Shown here: piece by piece, positions 47,784 to 56,300 of the stretch
Position numbering within the stretch: the first letter of the stretch is position 1
How the letters are laid out: each line of letters starts with the position of its first letter
Assembly: GCA_016787445.1 (NCBI GenBank)
Contig: JAEUTQ010000064.1
Coordinates: forward strand, 1 to 61,045
DNA from: Bacteroidia bacterium
GTDB taxonomy: Bacteria; Bacteroidota; Bacteroidia; B-17B0; Aurantibacillaceae
Direction: 5' to 3'
DNA: 61,045 bases
Made by a program: the position numbers and the translations under genes
Notes under the pieces: model-generated
What the model was told of the DNA's origin: nothing
The model's input: the letters and a program-made list of their open reading frames with translations, nothing else
The model's database searches: none

Positions 47784-48383
47784 ATGAATAGTCCGGTTAA
47801 AATCAAAACATCCAATACGAACAGGGTTCATAAAATGATTATTGCCTTCCTGTTGGTATCAACACTTATTTCCTTAGCGCTTATCATCACACCGCGCTTT
47901 AATCATATTAAGGTATTTCTGGCCGATTTCGCGCTGCATCATATTTTCATGACCCTTTTCATTGGTTTTAGTCTGCTTGTTTTGTTTGTGAAGTTTTTAC
48001 ACGAATACTATAAAACACATTCTTTTTCCTGGGCGGGAATAAAAACTTATGAATATTATAATCCCGCCACGGTAAGAAACCGATGGTATCAGCGCCTTCA
48101 GCGTATGAAACGCAAAATTGCGCATCGTCAGTTGGAAAAAATAAACGAAACGGTTCTAACGGATGTGCTCACAAACGAGGATGACAAATCAAAACGTTAC
48201 CGCGATTTGCTCAACGCGATGAGTCTCGGGAATAACTTCAAGCATAAAGTAAAGCTACATGTGAAGCAGAATAATAGAAACAGCGTCCTGGAAGCTACAG
48301 TTTGGTATGCTAACGAAAAGCATGTAACACTTAAAGGAGGAAAAGTTATTCCTGTAAAAACAATAGTTAAAGTAGAATATTAA
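47784..48383 (+). CDS. Two-TM protein of unknown function
   Basis: 199-residue protein not recognised as a member of a named family. Two hydrophobic helices (about 19-40 and 50-75) anchor it in the inner membrane; the remaining about 120 residues are strongly basic (RNRWYQRLQRMKRKIAHRQL) and presumably cytoplasmic, ending in a small beta-rich segment (ATVWYANEKHVTLKGGKVIP). It is the first gene of the operon controlled from the lysR intergenic region and lies 22 bases before the isocitrate dehydrogenase gene. It could be a membrane-bound scaffold or sensor of the module; nothing in the sequence settles that. Confidence 0.75.
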   Translation: MNSPVKIKTSNTNRVHKMIIAFLLVSTLISLALIITPRFNHIKVFLADFALHHIFMTLFIGFSLLVLFVKFLHEYYKTHSFSWAGIKTYEYYNPATVRNRWYQRLQRMKRKIAHRQLEKINETVLTDVLTNEDDKSKRYRDLLNAMSLGNNFKHKVKLHVKQNNRNSVLEATVWYANEKHVTLKGGKVIPVKTIVKVEY

Positions 48384-48405
48384 ACCCTAAAAAAAAACAT
48401 ACCCT

Positions 48406-49842
48406 ATGACAAGAATTACAGTTGCAAAAGGTGATGGTATCGGTCCGGAAATCATGGACGCCACATTGAAAATCATTAAGGCCGCGGGCGCTAAGATTGA
48501 AATTGATGAAATTGAAGTCGGAGAAAAAGTATATCTATCGGGAAATACTGCAGGTATTGCAAAAGAATCCTGGGATATTATCCGTAAGAATAAAATATTT
48601 TTAAAGGCACCAATAACTACTCCTCAGGGTGGCGGTTATAAAAGTTTGAATGTAACTACACGTAAGTTCTTAGGTTTATACGCAAATGTGAGACCATGTA
48701 AAAGTTTACATCCTTTTGTAAGTACGAAACACCCCAACATGGATATTGTAATTGTTCGTGAGAATGAAGAGGATTTATACGCGGGAATTGAGCATCAACA
48801 AACCGATGAAGTTATTCAATGTTTAAAATTAATTAGCAGGCCCGGATGCGAAAAGATTGTACGCTACGCATTTGAGTATGCCAGAATTAACGGAAGAAAA
48901 AAAGTAACCTGTTTTACTAAAGATAATATCATGAAGCAAACTGATGGATTGTTTCATAAGGTATTTGATGAAATTGCAGCAGAGTATCCAAATATTGAGA
49001 ATGAACATTGGATTATTGATATTGGAGCAGCGAAAATGGCTGATACACCGGAAGCTTTCGATGTGATAGTGATGCCTAATTTATACGGTGATGTTTTATC
49101 GGATGTTGCCGCGCAAATTGCAGGTTCGGTAGGTTTAGCAGGTTCTTCAAATATTGGAGAAGAATGCGCCATGTTTGAAGCGATTCATGGTTCAGCGCCA
49201 CGCAGAGCTGGACAAAATGTAGCAAATCCTTCCGGTTTATTGCAAGGTGCTATTTTAATGTTGATTCACATCGGACAATCGGATGTAGCTGAAAAAGTAC
49301 AGAATGCTTGGTTACGCACCATAGAAGAAGGAATACATACATACGACATTTACAAAGATGGCGTGAGTAAGCGTAAAGTAAGCACAAGTGATTTTGCAGA
49401 TGCGGTTATTTCCAACCTTGGAAAAGCTCCTCAAACTTTTACTCCGGTTACTTATAATAAATCTGCCACCATGAATTTACCGAAGTATAAAAGAAAGCAA
49501 CCTGCTACAAAGGATTTATTGGGGGTGGATTTGTTTGTTCACTGGCCTGGCACCAGCGCTGATGAATTAGCTTTACGCATTAAGGAAATTCAAAATGCCA
49601 ATGCTGAACTCTCCATGATTACCAATCGCGGAATTAAAGTTTGGCCGGAAGGATTTAACGAAACCTTCTGTACCGACCACTGGCGTTGCCGCTTTAAAGG
49701 CAAAGCAGAAAAAGGCATTTCACAGAAAGACATCATCGAGTTATTATCGAAAGCTACTCAAGCGAATGTAGATATAGTAAAAACAGAAAATCTATACGCT
49801 TTCGACGGCAAACCGGCATTCTCACTAGGGCAAGGACAATAA
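48406..49842 (+). CDS. icd: Isocitrate dehydrogenase, NADP-type (Thermus-like long form)
   Basis: 478-residue cytoplasmic enzyme that oxidatively decarboxylates isocitrate to 2-oxoglutarate and CO2, reducing NADP. It opens with ITVAKGDGIGPEIMDATLKI and has IVRENEEDLYAGIEH, the metal/substrate motif VIVMPNLYGDVLSDVAAQ and the coenzyme motif EAIHGSAPRRAG. The Arg pair after HGSAP suits the 2'-phosphate of NADP. The first about 340 residues are the dehydrogenase; an extra C-terminal domain of about 120 residues (LLGVDLFVHWPGTSADELAL onward) matches the long Thermus thermophilus-type enzyme rather than the E. coli type. It sits in an operon with a bicarbonate carrier, so the reverse, CO2-fixing direction should be considered. 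Confidence 0.93.
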   Translation: MTRITVAKGDGIGPEIMDATLKIIKAAGAKIEIDEIEVGEKVYLSGNTAGIAKESWDIIRKNKIFLKAPITTPQGGGYKSLNVTTRKFLGLYANVRPCKSLHPFVSTKHPNMDIVIVRENEEDLYAGIEHQQTDEVIQCLKLISRPGCEKIVRYAFEYARINGRKKVTCFTKDNIMKQTDGLFHKVFDEIAAEYPNIENEHWIIDIGAAKMADTPEAFDVIVMPNLYGDVLSDVAAQIAGSVGLAGSSNIGEECAMFEAIHGSAPRRAGQNVANPSGLLQGAILMLIHIGQSDVAEKVQNAWLRTIEEGIHTYDIYKDGVSKRKVSTSDFADAVISNLGKAPQTFTPVTYNKSATMNLPKYKRKQPATKDLLGVDLFVHWPGTSADELALRIKEIQNANAELSMITNRGIKVWPEGFNETFCTDHWRCRFKGKAEKGISQKDIIELLSKATQANVDIVKTENLYAFDGKPAFSLGQGQ

Positions 49843-49854
49843 AAACTAATAATT

Positions 49855-50094
49855 ATGAAAATAAATTTATTGAACGGCAATTTCAGCCGAAAGGAATCAC
49901 TCGATTTAATTACTAAAATGATTCATGTAAAAGTTAAGTTTCATGAGGATAAAATTGCGAGTGCAGAAAACGAAGAAGATATCAAAATGAGAGAGACTCG
50001 TATTCGCCAATTGCAAAAGGATCTTTATGAAGTAAGAAATCTAATAGAATCATCTAAGGGAAATATAAATCTAACCGGAGAAATAAACCTGTAA
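49855..50094 (+). CDS. Small helical protein, first of a tandem paralogous pair
   Basis: 79-residue cytoplasmic protein of unknown function. It has a short N-terminal strand (MKINLLNGNF), two helices rich in charged residues (LITKMIHVKVKFHEDKIAS and METRIRQLQKDLYEVRNLI region) likely to form a helical hairpin, and a C-terminal strand GNINLTGEINL. The next gene encodes a protein of the same plan: LxxGxF start, K-(V/I)-x-(F/Y)-H, RI(R/K)QLQ, and x-L-x-G-x-I-N end. It lies 12 bases after icd and one base before its paralog. Its length and conserved ends argue for a real gene. Confidence 0.8.
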   Translation: MKINLLNGNFSRKESLDLITKMIHVKVKFHEDKIASAENEEDIKMRETRIRQLQKDLYEVRNLIESSKGNINLTGEINL

Positions 50095-50095
50095 T

Positions 50096-50401
50096 ATGAA
50101 AATAAAAAACGATTTCACATTAATTGACGGAAAATTTAATCCGGAAGGTGCTGCAAAGGTTTTGTTCGCTCTAGTAAACAGCAAAATCAATTATCATAAT
50201 CTCGAAGCGTTTAGTAATCACGAACGACACGGTTCTGATATCACAAAGGCTGAGAAAAGAATAAAGCAATTGCAAGTGATGAACAGTCAAATTAAGAAGG
50301 CGATTGATTATGCTATTAAACACAACCTCGAAGTTGAATTAAACGGTACAATAAACATAAAATTTATTGAAAATGTCAATGAAAAAAAGTCCAATAAGTA
50401 A
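50096..50401 (+). CDS. Small helical protein, second of a tandem paralogous pair
   Basis: 101-residue cytoplasmic protein of unknown function, related to the preceding 79-residue protein. The N-terminal strand FTLIDGKFNPEGAAK, a helix with LVNSKINYHNLEAF, a second helix with AEKRIKQLQVMNSQIKKAI and the C-terminal strand VELNGTINIKFIE match it in order, with an extra basic tail. It begins one base after its paralog and overlaps the next gene by 29 bases, so all three are translationally linked. A heteromer of the two products is a reasonable inference. Confidence 0.8.
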   Translation: MKIKNDFTLIDGKFNPEGAAKVLFALVNSKINYHNLEAFSNHERHGSDITKAEKRIKQLQVMNSQIKKAIDYAIKHNLEVELNGTINIKFIENVNEKKSNK

Positions 50402-51242
50402 ATCCATTTTTGCAAACCGTGAATTGGTTATTGCTGGCATTCACGGCAAAGAAGCTGTTATTGCTCCGCTTTTGGAAAATGAGTTTAGTGTTTTGTGTTT
50501 TACCAATAAAAAGTTTAATACCGACGCGCTCGGCACGTTTACAGGTGATATACCGAGGGACTTAAGTCCAATGGATACCTTGCGTCAGAAATGCATTAAA
50601 GTGATGGAGTGGTCAGGCTGTACCTTAGGAGTGGCCAGCGAAGGTACATTCGGCCCCCATCCACAAATTGGGTTGATACTTGCTGATACGGAGCTGGTGA
50701 TGCTGATTGATACAGAAAACAATCTCGAAATCACCGCCCGTTTCATCAGTACCTCTACCAATTTAGCCTCTTGTGAAACCAATGATTTTGATGAATTGAA
50801 AAAATTCGCCCTCAATGCGGGTTTTCCTTCCCATGCGCTCATTCTTCGTCCGGCTGAAAGTGATTACGCTTACATGAAAAAGGGTATATGCGATTGGATG
50901 ACTTTACTCTCTGAATTTCATCGCATCGATGTGCAATATGGCAAAGTATACGCCGAGACCGATATGCGTGCGATGATGAACCCAACACGCATGGAAGTCA
51001 TACAGTCGGCCACGTACGAATTAATTAAAAAACTTAAAAGTATTTGTCCCGAATGTACTATGCCGGGCTTTGCTGTGTGTGATCATAAACCCGGTTTGCA
51101 ATGCAGTGATTGCGGATTTCCAACACGCACGCCGCTATTACATATTTACAAATGTGATTGTTGCGGACATACAGAAGAAAAAATGTATCCTCATAATAAA
51201 ACAGGAGAAGATCCTATGTATTGCGACCATTGTAACCCATAA
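50373..51242 (+). CDS. DUF6671-like protein with C-terminal zinc ribbon
   Basis: 289-residue cytoplasmic protein. The start FANRELVIAGIHGKEAVIAPL and the segment WSGCTLGVASEGTFGPHPQI resemble the DUF6671 family as I remember it; function is unestablished. The N-terminal about 210 residues look like an alpha/beta fold. The C-terminal about 70 residues have four Cys pairs (CPEC, CSDCGF, CDCCGH, CDHC) that would hold two zinc ions in a rubredoxin/zinc-ribbon manner. I chose the ATG at 50373 (another at 50379). It overlaps the upstream small gene and ends three bases before sbtA. Its constant company with the carrier here suggests a shared role, perhaps regulatory. Confidence 0.78.
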   Translation: MSMKKSPISKSIFANRELVIAGIHGKEAVIAPLLENEFSVLCFTNKKFNTDALGTFTGDIPRDLSPMDTLRQKCIKVMEWSGCTLGVASEGTFGPHPQIGLILADTELVMLIDTENNLEITARFISTSTNLASCETNDFDELKKFALNAGFPSHALILRPAESDYAYMKKGICDWMTLLSEFHRIDVQYGKVYAETDMRAMMNPTRMEVIQSATYELIKKLKSICPECTMPGFAVCDHKPGLQCSDCGFPTRTPLLHIYKCDCCGHTEEKMYPHNKTGEDPMYCDHCNP

Positions 51243-51245
51243 TTT

Positions 51246-52211
51246 ATGAATTTAGAATTACTCCTCACCAACGTAACCAATCCCGCTTTCTTATTTTTCA
51301 TTCTTGGTATCATTGCCGTAAAACTCAAGAGTGATCTTGAAATCCCGGCGAACTCTTCTAAATTTATATCACTGTATTTACTCTTTTCCATTGGTTTTAA
51401 AGGGGGACAAGAACTCTCGCATGAAACGTTTAACGCGGAAATTGTTTACTCCATGTTATTCGGTATTGTGATTTCTCTCCTCATCCCGGTGTATACATTT
51501 TTTATCTTAAAGAAAAAGCTCAATGTGTACGATGCAGGTGCCATTGCAGCAGCTTATGGTTCAGTGAGCGCAGTCACCTTTGTAACAGCAGTGGCTTATC
51601 TGGAAGCGCAGAAAATGCAATTTCAGGGACACATGGTAGCTATTATGGCATTGATGGAATCGCCGGCGATTATTGCAGGCTTGTTACTCATTTCTGTTTT
51701 TAATAAAGAAAAAAATGAAACAACCGTGAGTAAAACAGAAGTGATACGTCATTCCTTCACCAATGGAAGCGTGTTGCTCATCCTCGGCAGTTTATTAATA
51801 GGATTTTTAGCTAATGCGAAGCAAGCAGAAGGAATCAAACCATTTACCAATGATATTTTTAAAGGATTTCTGGCCATCTTTTTATTAGACATGGGAATTA
51901 TCAGCGGAAAAAAATTAAATAGTTTATCCATGTATGGATTGTTTCCCTGGGTATTCGCGATTGTGATTCCGTTGATAAACGGTATTGCGGTAGCCTGGGC
52001 TTCGCAACTAGTAACGCACGATGTCGCCAATCGTTTTATGTTTGCGGTATTAGCAGCGAGTGCCTCTTACATTGCGGTACCGGCGGCCATGAAACTGGCC
52101 GCGCCAAAATCCGATCCGGGATTGTACATCCCCATGGCTTTAGCGATAACCTTCCCTTTTAATATTACGTTTGGAATGCCGGTGTTTTTAGCGGTGATCA
52201 ATGGGGTGTAG
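51246..52211 (+). CDS. sbtA: SbtA-family sodium-dependent bicarbonate transporter
   Basis: 321-residue inner membrane protein with about 10 TM helices, of the Sbt_1 family whose type member is cyanobacterial SbtA, a high-affinity Na+/HCO3- symporter. Family segments are recognisable: FILGIIAVKLKSDLEIP, YLLFSIGFKGGQEL, AYGSVSAVTFVTAVAYLE (SbtA has GAVSGST here), LMESPAIIAGLLL, and IFKGFLAIFLLDMGI. It lacks the long cytoplasmic loop of about 40 residues found in Synechocystis SbtA between the two halves. No SbtB (PII-like) gene is adjacent. It is the last gene of the operon. The family is firm; bicarbonate as substrate is inferred. Confidence 0.88.
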   Translation: MNLELLLTNVTNPAFLFFILGIIAVKLKSDLEIPANSSKFISLYLLFSIGFKGGQELSHETFNAEIVYSMLFGIVISLLIPVYTFFILKKKLNVYDAGAIAAAYGSVSAVTFVTAVAYLEAQKMQFQGHMVAIMALMESPAIIAGLLLISVFNKEKNETTVSKTEVIRHSFTNGSVLLILGSLLIGFLANAKQAEGIKPFTNDIFKGFLAIFLLDMGIISGKKLNSLSMYGLFPWVFAIVIPLINGIAVAWASQLVTHDVANRFMFAVLAASASYIAVPAAMKLAAPKSDPGLYIPMALAITFPFNITFGMPVFLAVINGV

Positions 52212-52686
52212 CCGCAAGCACCGGTATCCAAATTTCTTCTTCCGATTCTGGATCATTGTTTTTGTATTTGGCGCCCATCACGGCAAAGTGCGGACGATCA
52301 TCAACGCTTAATCCCGCTTGCGGTAACCACTCCGTAAAAATATTATTAAAGAAAGCCGGCGCTGCGGCACTTGTACCTTTATAATTAAAAACAGCATATT
52401 GTCCTTCCGGAGAAACTAAAGTGTGCATGCCTTCAGGAATGGAATCAAAATTATCAACTTCCACTGCTGCCCATTTTATAAATGGAGTAGTGGGATTAAA
52501 TGCTTTAAAAAAACCGCTTGGATAAATTTCTGCGGAATATAATTCGATGCCAATCGCGTTAGTGATTTCTTTTTTTCTTGGCATGAAACTGCGCCATAGT
52601 TCAGGGATTTGATTGTTAGCGAAACTCATTTCTTTGCTAAGGCCAACAAATAGTTTCTTTGGGAGTGTAATCGTTTTAAATTCCAT
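52198..52686 (-). CDS. GyrI-like small-molecule-binding protein
   Basis: 162-residue cytoplasmic protein of the GyrI-like/AraC effector-binding (SOUL-like) fold. Typical features are the start TITLPKKLFVGLSKEMSF, IPELWRSFMPRKKEI, the acidic VEVDNFDSIPEGM, the strand GQYAVFNYKG and the end AVMGAKYKN...EEIWIPV. Such proteins bind hydrophobic or cationic small molecules; a few have hydrolase activity. It stands alone without an HTH domain, and its 3' end overlaps the 3' end of sbtA by 14 bases in convergent orientation. Confidence 0.82.
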   Translation of the reverse strand: MEFKTITLPKKLFVGLSKEMSFANNQIPELWRSFMPRKKEITNAIGIELYSAEIYPSGFFKAFNPTTPFIKWAAVEVDNFDSIPEGMHTLVSPEGQYAVFNYKGTSAAAPAFFNNIFTEWLPQAGLSVDDRPHFAVMGAKYKNNDPESEEEIWIPVLAATPH

Positions 52687-52760
52687 GCTGTAAAAATAAA
52701 AAATGGATGCACAACTGCATTCCTTGTTTAGAGTTTGTATTTAAATTATCGTTTTGCAAA

Positions 52761-53720
52761 TTAATTTTTCGTTCTTGCTTTAAGGTCGCTCGCCAATTTC
52801 CGGCTGAAGATTTCCGCGCCTTGCTTGTTTAAGTGACTGGCATTATAAAAGTACTTTTTGTCTAAGCACAAACTGTCGCCCGAATAATCATAAAACGGAA
52901 TCGCATACTTTTCGGAAATGGTTTTGTAATAACTCATCAATTCGCTGCGGTTGACAAATAATTTCTGACCTTCTATGTATTCCGGTGTGTAAACAAAAAT
53001 TAATTCTGTTTTTGTGTTGCGGCATTCCTGAATAAAGTTTTCGAAAAGTACCAATGTGGCCGAATCCATTTTTATTTGGTAAGTAACATTGGCGGCTTTT
53101 GCTTTTTCAAAATCAAAATTCCAGGCTCTGTCTAATCCTAAAAATCCGCGCTTCCTGTATTTTTCTTCCGTGTGTTTGCTGAAAGCATTTTTAAGAATGG
53201 TTTTTAAGGAAGTTGTTTTGCCGCTGTATCTTAAGAGGGGAATGTAATAATCCGATTTCTTGAAGCCCACATAAGAGCTCGTGTATTTCCTAATGTTGGC
53301 ATTCCATAACATGTAAGGTAAAAACTGACTTTGCTGGTATAACTCGGTTCTTTTTTGCAGGGTGAAAACATCCACCGATAAAATAATGGTTTTCGGTTGA
53401 GGATGATGTTTCAAAAATTCCAAATGCCGTAAATACTGCAACCAAAAATTATGACCATCCATACCGAAATTATAAACTTCAGCATGTAATGAGTCTTTTA
53501 AAATTTCCGGATTGATGTGCGCCCAGGCTCTGGATGAACCATACACAGCCACATCGCAAGTGGCCTTGGATTGATAGATGTCGTTCCACACTTCTATTTC
53601 GCCGGGATATTCATTCGATTGACTTAAATAATACGACAGCACATAATCTAAGGGAATAAGCAAGATAAGCAGAGGAATGAAAAACTTTAGGGTATGGATA
53701 AGGAATGTCTTCATCTGCAT
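52761..53720 (-). CDS. Membrane-anchored SGNH-like protein paired with an MBOAT enzyme
   Basis: 319-residue protein with an N-terminal TM helix (about 8-30) and a periplasmic SGNH/GDSL-hydrolase-like domain. The block I serine is in VYGSSRAWAH (near residue 62), a Gly-Asp type turn in YNFGMDGHN, and the block V region is YNASHLNKQGAEIF (near 293-306). It begins two bases after the MBOAT stop codon. In AlgI/AlgX-J, DltB/DltD and PatA/PatB systems an SGNH protein completes acyl transfer started by the MBOAT partner, so a role in acetylating a surface polymer is likely. Two ATGs (53720, 53714) are possible. Confidence 0.78.
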   Translation of the reverse strand: MQMKTFLIHTLKFFIPLLILLIPLDYVLSYYLSQSNEYPGEIEVWNDIYQSKATCDVAVYGSSRAWAHINPEILKDSLHAEVYNFGMDGHNFWLQYLRHLEFLKHHPQPKTIILSVDVFTLQKRTELYQQSQFLPYMLWNANIRKYTSSYVGFKKSDYYIPLLRYSGKTTSLKTILKNAFSKHTEEKYRKRGFLGLDRAWNFDFEKAKAANVTYQIKMDSATLVLFENFIQECRNTKTELIFVYTPEYIEGQKLFVNRSELMSYYKTISEKYAIPFYDYSGDSLCLDKKYFYNASHLNKQGAEIFSRKLASDLKARTKN

Positions 53721-53722
53721 TT

Positions 53723-55186
53723 CTAAAATTGAAAGTAAATAAATTGTTGTTCCTTACCGCCAAACCAAAAGATGGCAAAAATGAGCGCATAATACAAGGC
53801 ATGTCTCATCGGACGTTTCCATGTTTTGCCCAATTGAGAAATGGCGTATTGGTTTTCTCTGCCCAGCCATTCCAAACTAAAAAATAAAACAATGACCAAA
53901 GGAATACCGTATCCGATTTGCCAGCGTATTAAATTCATGGTTTCAACATAACTACTTTTAGAAGCGAGACCTGAAAACAAATCGCTGATGTAGCTCATGG
54001 CATGCTGAATGTTTTCCGCTCTGAAAAATATCCAGGCAAACACCGTCATTAAAAACGTGAGTAGCATGGAGAAGAATTCTTTTGCAGTCGGAACTAATTT
54101 TCCGGCGGCCACCACATCCAAATGATTACGGTTCTTATTGTGAAGTAAGAGTGGTAAGAAATACACCGCATTTAATGCGCCCCACACAATGAAGGTCCAG
54201 TTGGCGCCATGCCAAAAACCACTCACGATAAAAATGATGAAGGTGTTGCGGATTTTCATCCACGTTCCGCCTTTACTACCGCCAAGCGGAATGTATAAGT
54301 AATCTCTGAACCAGGAAGAGAGTGAAATGTGCCAGCGACGCCAAAACTCCGCGATGTCTCTCGAAAAACAGGGGAATGCAAAGTTTCTTAATAATTCTAT
54401 GCCGAATAGTTTTGCAGTTCCTATGGCAATATCAGAATACCCTGAAAAATCACCGTAAATCTGAATGCTAAAAAACAAAGCGCCCAATAACAAGGTACTT
54501 CCCGAATAATCATCCGAATGATTAAAAATTAAATTCGCGAATTCAGCGCAGTTATCGGCAATCACAATTTTTTTAAACAAGCCCCATAAAATTTGTTTTA
54601 AGCCATCAACGGCTTTAGCATAATCAAATGTTCTTCTTTTTTGAATTTGTGGCAGAAGATGCGTGGCTCTTTCAATCGGACCGGCTACTAAAAGAGGGAA
54701 AAAACTCACGAACACAGCGTAATCAATGAAATTTTTCTCGGCTTTGATGCGGTCTTTGTAAATATCGATCACATAGGATAAACCATGAAAGGTGTAAAAT
54801 GAAATACCTACGGGCAGAATAAGGTTTAAGGTCCACGGGTTTATTTGTAAGCCAAGGTTCTCTAAGGCGCTTGCAAACGATTCGGCAAAGAAATTGTAAT
54901 ATTTAAACACACCGAGGAAACCAAGGTTAACAGACACGCTTAACCAAAACCAAAACTTTTTTGAGGAAGCGCTCTTGGCATCTGACATTTTGATGCCCGT
55001 AAAATAATCGAGTAGAGTGGAAAAGATTAAAAGAAAAAGAAAACGCCAATCCCAGCAGGCATAAAAAAAATAGCTGGAAAAGAGGAGTAAAGTATTTTGA
55101 AGTTTTAAATTTCCTTTCGTGACAAACCAATAGAGCAGAAAGACGATGGGTAAGAATATGGCAAAGTCAATGGAATTAAATAACAT
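53723..55186 (-). CDS. MBOAT-family O-acyltransferase (AlgI-like)
   Basis: 487-residue inner membrane protein with about 11 TM helices of the MBOAT family. Hallmarks are LPVGISFYTFHGLSYVIDIY, the segment FWRRWHISLSSWFRDYLYIP (near residue 285) and the invariant-His motif GFWHGANWTFIVWG (His near 324). AlgI-type proteins pass acetyl groups across the membrane to modify a polysaccharide. The SGNH-like partner gene follows two bases downstream. No polysaccharide synthesis gene is adjacent, though an export operon lies about 16 kb away at 34.6-40.7 kb. Confidence 0.93.
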   Translation of the reverse strand: MLFNSIDFAIFLPIVFLLYWFVTKGNLKLQNTLLLFSSYFFYACWDWRFLFLLIFSTLLDYFTGIKMSDAKSASSKKFWFWLSVSVNLGFLGVFKYYNFFAESFASALENLGLQINPWTLNLILPVGISFYTFHGLSYVIDIYKDRIKAEKNFIDYAVFVSFFPLLVAGPIERATHLLPQIQKRRTFDYAKAVDGLKQILWGLFKKIVIADNCAEFANLIFNHSDDYSGSTLLLGALFFSIQIYGDFSGYSDIAIGTAKLFGIELLRNFAFPCFSRDIAEFWRRWHISLSSWFRDYLYIPLGGSKGGTWMKIRNTFIIFIVSGFWHGANWTFIVWGALNAVYFLPLLLHNKNRNHLDVVAAGKLVPTAKEFFSMLLTFLMTVFAWIFFRAENIQHAMSYISDLFSGLASKSSYVETMNLIRWQIGYGIPLVIVLFFSLEWLGRENQYAISQLGKTWKRPMRHALYYALIFAIFWFGGKEQQFIYFQF

Positions 55187-55359
55187 GCTTCTGTTGTTTA
55201 AGAGTGTTATTGAACTTGGCGATATTCATAGAATCTATAAAAAGCTTAGCCTACAATTTTCAGACTGCAAACTAATGCTGTTTAAAGATACAAATAAATT
55301 TGGGCTGGGGTAATTAAGGTTTTACTTATTAAACTCCTCGCGGGTGATGTTAGCCACCA

Positions 55360-56289
55360 TTATACTCTCGTCGAGTGGTTATCATCATTTGGTTTTTTAG
55401 TCGGTTGCAGTGTGTCGATTCTAAATCGATATTCAACGCCTTTCTTTTTGAAAAATTCTTCACACTTCTTAATGTATTTATATGCATCTTGGTTGCCAAG
55501 GAGAATTGCTTGCTCTAAGTCCTCGCAACATTTTTTATCTTCAAGGTTTTGTCTCGCAGAAAATCGTAGTAAGTAAAGTTGGCTGTCTCCTGCATTAAGA
55601 TTTAAAGCATGGTTTAGAATTTTTAACGCTTCACCATAATTGGATTGCCAAAGTAAACAGTAAGCTTTTTGACCATAAGCAAATGATTTTGTTGGTTGTA
55701 ACGCAATTAACGTGTCACAATCCGCAATCGTACCAATGGTGTCGCTTATACTTAATCTTATTTTAGTCCGATATGATATCAGCTCATATTTTTTATCTGG
55801 TCTAAGCTTTATACATCTGTCTAGGTCATCTAAAGCGAGTAAAAAAAGCCCTCGCTCAGCATTGGCTTGAGCGCGTGCATAAAAGTAACCCTCATTACCA
55901 GGATCTAACATTATTGCCTTATTTAGATAAATCAAGGCGCTGTCTTCAAATCGCAGTTTAGAAAAAATTGCTGCTTTTATATAGAGAGCTTGACTATTAA
56001 GAGGATGGACTTTGAGTGCGCGATTAATTAAAAGTAGCGCTTCAACTGCTTTTTCTAAGTTATATTTGATTTGCGCTTTAGTTTTAAAATACTCGAAATC
56101 TTTTTCGTCAAAAGGTTTCATTTCGTCGATCACAGACTCTGCATTCTTAAAATCCATGCTTTCATACTTTTGGTGAATAACAAGGAAAAGACTGTCACGG
56201 AGTAATTTGTCCGCGCTTGACATTTCTGGTGTACTATCTGAACAAGATAAAAGTAAGATAGAAAGAGAAAGAAATATAATTTTGTTCAT
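55360..56289 (-). CDS. TPR lipoprotein
   Basis: 309-residue lipoprotein with a signal sequence ending in the lipobox LLSC (Cys 16). Residues about 25-260 consist of five to six TPR units, for example AVEALLLINRALKVHPLNSQALYIKAA region, ALIYLNKAIMLDPGNEGYFY and ALDDLDRCIKLRPDKKYELI. The TPR superhelix suggests protein-protein contacts at the outer or inner membrane face. It is 70 bases downstream of an inverted-repeat element and follows a defence-type gene, which hints at an accessory region. No function can be assigned. Confidence 0.82.
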   Translation of the reverse strand: MNKIIFLSLSILLLSCSDSTPEMSSADKLLRDSLFLVIHQKYESMDFKNAESVIDEMKPFDEKDFEYFKTKAQIKYNLEKAVEALLLINRALKVHPLNSQALYIKAAIFSKLRFEDSALIYLNKAIMLDPGNEGYFYARAQANAERGLFLLALDDLDRCIKLRPDKKYELISYRTKIRLSISDTIGTIADCDTLIALQPTKSFAYGQKAYCLLWQSNYGEALKILNHALNLNAGDSQLYLLRFSARQNLEDKKCCEDLEQAILLGNQDAYKYIKKCEEFFKKKGVEYRFRIDTLQPTKKPNDDNHSTRV

Positions 56290-56300
56290 TGTTAATTATG

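Noticed and set aside
55315..55358. Short minus-strand frame after the TPR lipoprotein stop, MVANITREEFNK, looking like the end of a lost gene
   Set aside because: Only 12-18 codons remain, an in-frame stop lies just upstream, and I cannot name a parent protein.
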